Shown piece by piece: positions 6,044 through 8,050 of a stretch of DNA of 8,050 nucleotides; the first letter of the stretch is position 1; each line of letters opens with the position of its first letter. This stretch comes from Methylococcus sp. UBA6136 (GTDB lineage: Bacteria > Pseudomonadota > Gammaproteobacteria > Methylococcales > Methylococcaceae), in the NCBI GenBank assembly GCA_002423305.1, contig DIVI01000046.1:1-8050 (forward strand). Reading direction: 5' to 3'. A program made the translations under genes and the position numbers. Under the pieces are notes generated by a model that saw only the letters and a list, made by a program, of their open reading frames with translations, was not told the DNA's origin and did no database searches.

Positions 6044-8002
6044 ATGTACGAGCAAGCTTCCCATGCCCTGCTGAACGAGATACTAAGCCAGCTGAAGGTT
6101 GATGACGGACCGGATTCTTGTAGCCTGAGACATTTCTACACGCGCCTTGGCGCCAACTTTTATTCGATTCATTCCCTGTTTCATCGCCTCTATGGGGAAC
6201 GAGAGGATTTCAAGGCACACCTTTGCCATCTGGTAGAGGTCATGCGTCTTCGATACCTGGAGCGATCAGCATCGATGCGGGAGTCGGATCTGGCCAGGGA
6301 AGGGGACTTCAACTGGTTTCTCGGCGAGAAATGGGTGGGCATGGCGCTTTACTGCGATCGCTTTGCCAATGACCTGCAAGGGTTGCGGCAGAATCTTCCC
6401 TATTTACAAGAATTGGGCATCAATCTGCTGCATATCATGCCGATTCTGGATTGTCCTCCCGACCATAGCGATGGGGGGTATGCCGTCAGCAATTTCCTGA
6501 AAGTGGCCCCCCGCTTCGGCAGCAACGAGGAGCTTGAGGGGCTTGCCGATTCACTCAGGGCCAGGGGCATGCTGCTGGTCCTGGACGTGGTGGTCAATCA
6601 CACCTCGGACGAACATGAATGGGTGCTCAAGGCCCGTCAGGGCCAGAAAACCTTCCAGGACTACTACTACGTGTTTGATGACCGGACGATTCCCGATATT
6701 TACGAGGAAACCATGCCGGAAATCTTTCCGGAGACCTCACCGGGCAATTTCACCTGGGATGACACCATGGGGAAGTGGGTCATGACGGTCTTCAACCGCT
6801 ATCAATGGGATCTCAACTACCATAACCCAGCCGTCCTCATTGAGATGGTCGACATCATCCTGTTCTGGGCCAATCGGGGTGCCGATATCCTTCGCCTGGA
6901 TGCCGTGGCCTTTCTCTGGAAAAAAATCGGCGGCGTCTGCCAAAACGAGCGGGAGGCCCACTGGCTGCTGCAATTGATGAAGGATTGCTGCCAGGTCACG
7001 GCGCCTGGGGTGCTGTTCATCGCCGAGGCCATTGTCGCGCCCGGCGAGATCGCCAAATATTTCGGCGAGGACGCGATCAATGCCAAGGAATGTGAGATCG
7101 CCTACAACGCCACCCTGATGGCCTTGCTCTGGGATGCCGTCGCCACGCGCAACGCAAAACTATTGAGACAAGGGATCGCCAGCCTGCCGGTAAAGCTGGA
7201 GCGAGCGACCTGGCTAAACTATGTCCGATGCCACGACGACATCGGCTTGGGCTTTGATGACACTGATATCCTGCAGTGCGGTTACGACCCCACCCGGCAT
7301 CGCCGATTTCTGATCGAATACTTCACCGGAAAATTCCCGGGATCGCTGGCCCGTGGTCTGCCGTTTGGTGAGAATCCAAAAACCGGCGATGCCCGTATAT
7401 CGGGATCGCTGGCGTCATTGGTCGGTCTGGAAGCGGCGCTGGAGCAGGGCGATGAGGCTGCCATCGATACCGCTATACGCTGGATTAGCCTGCTGCATGG
7501 TGTGATTCTCTCGTTCGGCGGCATTCCCCTGCTTTACTACGGTGATGCGGTGGGCATGACCAATTCGTCCGAGTATCTGGAAGATCCCAACAAGCGGACC
7601 GATAACCGATGGATCCATCGCTACCACTTTGATTGGGACAAGGCCGAAAGGCGACATGAAACCGGCACAGTTGAGCATCGCATTTTCGGTGAGCTGAAAC
7701 GCATGATCAGTCGGCGTAAGGAAATGCGAACATTCGCCGATTTCGACAACCGTCGCCTGCTTGCCGTGGAAAATATCAACCTGCTCGCCTATCTGCGGAC
7801 GAACCCCATTAACAACCGACAGAGCGTACTGGTCATTGCCAACTTCAACGATCACGTGCAGACAGTGTCTATCGCCGAATTGCAGTCCCTTGGGGCTTTT
7901 GATCATGAAAGCATGACTGATCAGCTGTCCGGCCTTCAATTCTGGGCAGATGAGGGGTTCGTGTCGATTGGGCCCATTGGACTTTACTGGTTGGCTGCAT
8001 GA
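6044..8002 (+). CDS. ams: Amylosucrase (GH13 subfamily 4)
   Basis: Transfers glucosyl units from sucrose to an alpha-1,4-glucan and releases fructose; needs no nucleotide sugar. 652 residues, close to the roughly 630-640 of Neisseria polysaccharea amylosucrase. Order: helical N-terminal domain (about 1-95, FYTRLGANFYSIHSLFHRLYG), then the GH13 barrel with SDGGYAVSNF, NHTSDEHEW (H186), the nucleophile D286 in LRLDAVAFLWK, acid/base E328 in IAEAIV, and transition-state stabiliser D399 or D398 in VRCHDDIG, then a C-terminal beta domain ending at GLYWLAA. The long inserts of the family are present (DIYEETMPEIFPETSPGNF and FPGSLARGLPFGENPKTGDA), which favours amylosucrase over sucrose phosphorylase. 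An in-frame TAA at 6038 fixes ATG 6044 as the first possible ATG, yet no clear ribosome binding site precedes it. It follows fruK by 98 bases. A sucrose hydrolase of the same subfamily is the main alternative. Confidence 0.94.
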   Translation: MYEQASHALLNEILSQLKVDDGPDSCSLRHFYTRLGANFYSIHSLFHRLYGEREDFKAHLCHLVEVMRLRYLERSASMRESDLAREGDFNWFLGEKWVGMALYCDRFANDLQGLRQNLPYLQELGINLLHIMPILDCPPDHSDGGYAVSNFLKVAPRFGSNEELEGLADSLRARGMLLVLDVVVNHTSDEHEWVLKARQGQKTFQDYYYVFDDRTIPDIYEETMPEIFPETSPGNFTWDDTMGKWVMTVFNRYQWDLNYHNPAVLIEMVDIILFWANRGADILRLDAVAFLWKKIGGVCQNEREAHWLLQLMKDCCQVTAPGVLFIAEAIVAPGEIAKYFGEDAINAKECEIAYNATLMALLWDAVATRNAKLLRQGIASLPVKLERATWLNYVRCHDDIGLGFDDTDILQCGYDPTRHRRFLIEYFTGKFPGSLARGLPFGENPKTGDARISGSLASLVGLEAALEQGDEAAIDTAIRWISLLHGVILSFGGIPLLYYGDAVGMTNSSEYLEDPNKRTDNRWIHRYHFDWDKAERRHETGTVEHRIFGELKRMISRRKEMRTFADFDNRRLLAVENINLLAYLRTNPINNRQSVLVIANFNDHVQTVSIAELQSLGAFDHESMTDQLSGLQFWADEGFVSIGPIGLYWLAA

Positions 8003-8050
8003 GGATAGCTTTTTATGGCCTAATACTTCATGACGGCATGGGATTATTGA
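7999..8050 (+). CDS. Start of a downstream gene, cut by window edge
   Basis: An ATG at 7999 overlaps the ams stop as ATGA, the same arrangement as sps-spp, and its frame stays open for 17 codons to the window end (MRIAFYGLILHDGMGLL). The residues resemble the first beta-strand of a Rossmann-like fold, as at the N-terminus of many glycosyltransferases, but 17 residues do not allow a family call. The bases here are richer in A and T than in ams. No strong ribosome binding site is visible, which would fit translational coupling. If real, it is the fifth gene of the sucrose operon; a short chance frame is the alternative. Confidence 0.45.
   Translation, partial: MRIAFYGLILHDGMGLL

Noticed and set aside
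7340..7412. Repeated GGGATCGCTGGC in ams
   Set aside because: The two copies fall in conserved amylosucrase segments (PGSLARG and SGSLASL) and reflect similar residues, not a DNA repeat element.

Overview
The window carries seven same-strand genes and almost no non-coding DNA. It is a moderately GC-rich proteobacterial segment. The core is a sucrose module, sps-spp-fruK-ams (1989-8002). This is the gene order I know from halotolerant gammaproteobacterial methanotrophs such as Methylomicrobium alcaliphilum 20Z, where sucrose is a compatible solute and carbon store. Related sets occur in other chemolithoautotrophic proteobacteria, so a salt-tolerant methanotroph or nitrifier/sulfur-oxidiser-like bacterium is my best guess. 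No sequence here fixes the genus.

Layout: (1) 1-493, the 3' part of a MarR-family regulator cut by the left edge. (2) 544-1917, a radical SAM protein of the lysine 2,3-aminomutase (KamA) superfamily, with the cluster-binding cysteines and a candidate PLP lysine intact but a changed substrate pocket. (3) 1989-4190, sucrose-phosphate synthase with a C-terminal phosphatase-like domain that has lost its catalytic residues. (4) 4187-5041, a separate sucrose-phosphate phosphatase with intact residues, overlapping sps by 4 bases. (5) 5046-5945, a PfkB-type fructokinase 4 bases further on. (6) 6044-8002, amylosucrase, after the longest gap in the window (98 bases). (7) 7999-8050, the first codons of another gene, overlapping ams by ATGA and cut by the right edge.

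How they work together: SPS joins UDP-glucose and fructose 6-phosphate to sucrose 6-phosphate, and SPP dephosphorylates it to sucrose. Amylosucrase moves the glucosyl unit of sucrose onto an alpha-1,4-glucan and frees fructose. Fructokinase turns that fructose back into fructose 6-phosphate. The operon therefore encodes both build-up and drawdown of sucrose and links the sucrose pool to a glycogen-like polymer. The MarR regulator and the KamA-like enzyme lie directly upstream on the same strand with no visible terminator, so they may be co-transcribed, but their link to sucrose is inference.

The sucrose module is not new as a system. The least explained parts are the KamA-like enzyme, whose substrate is unclear, and the gene that starts at the right edge. 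I saw no RNA genes, insertion sequences, CRISPR arrays or convincing rho-independent terminators.
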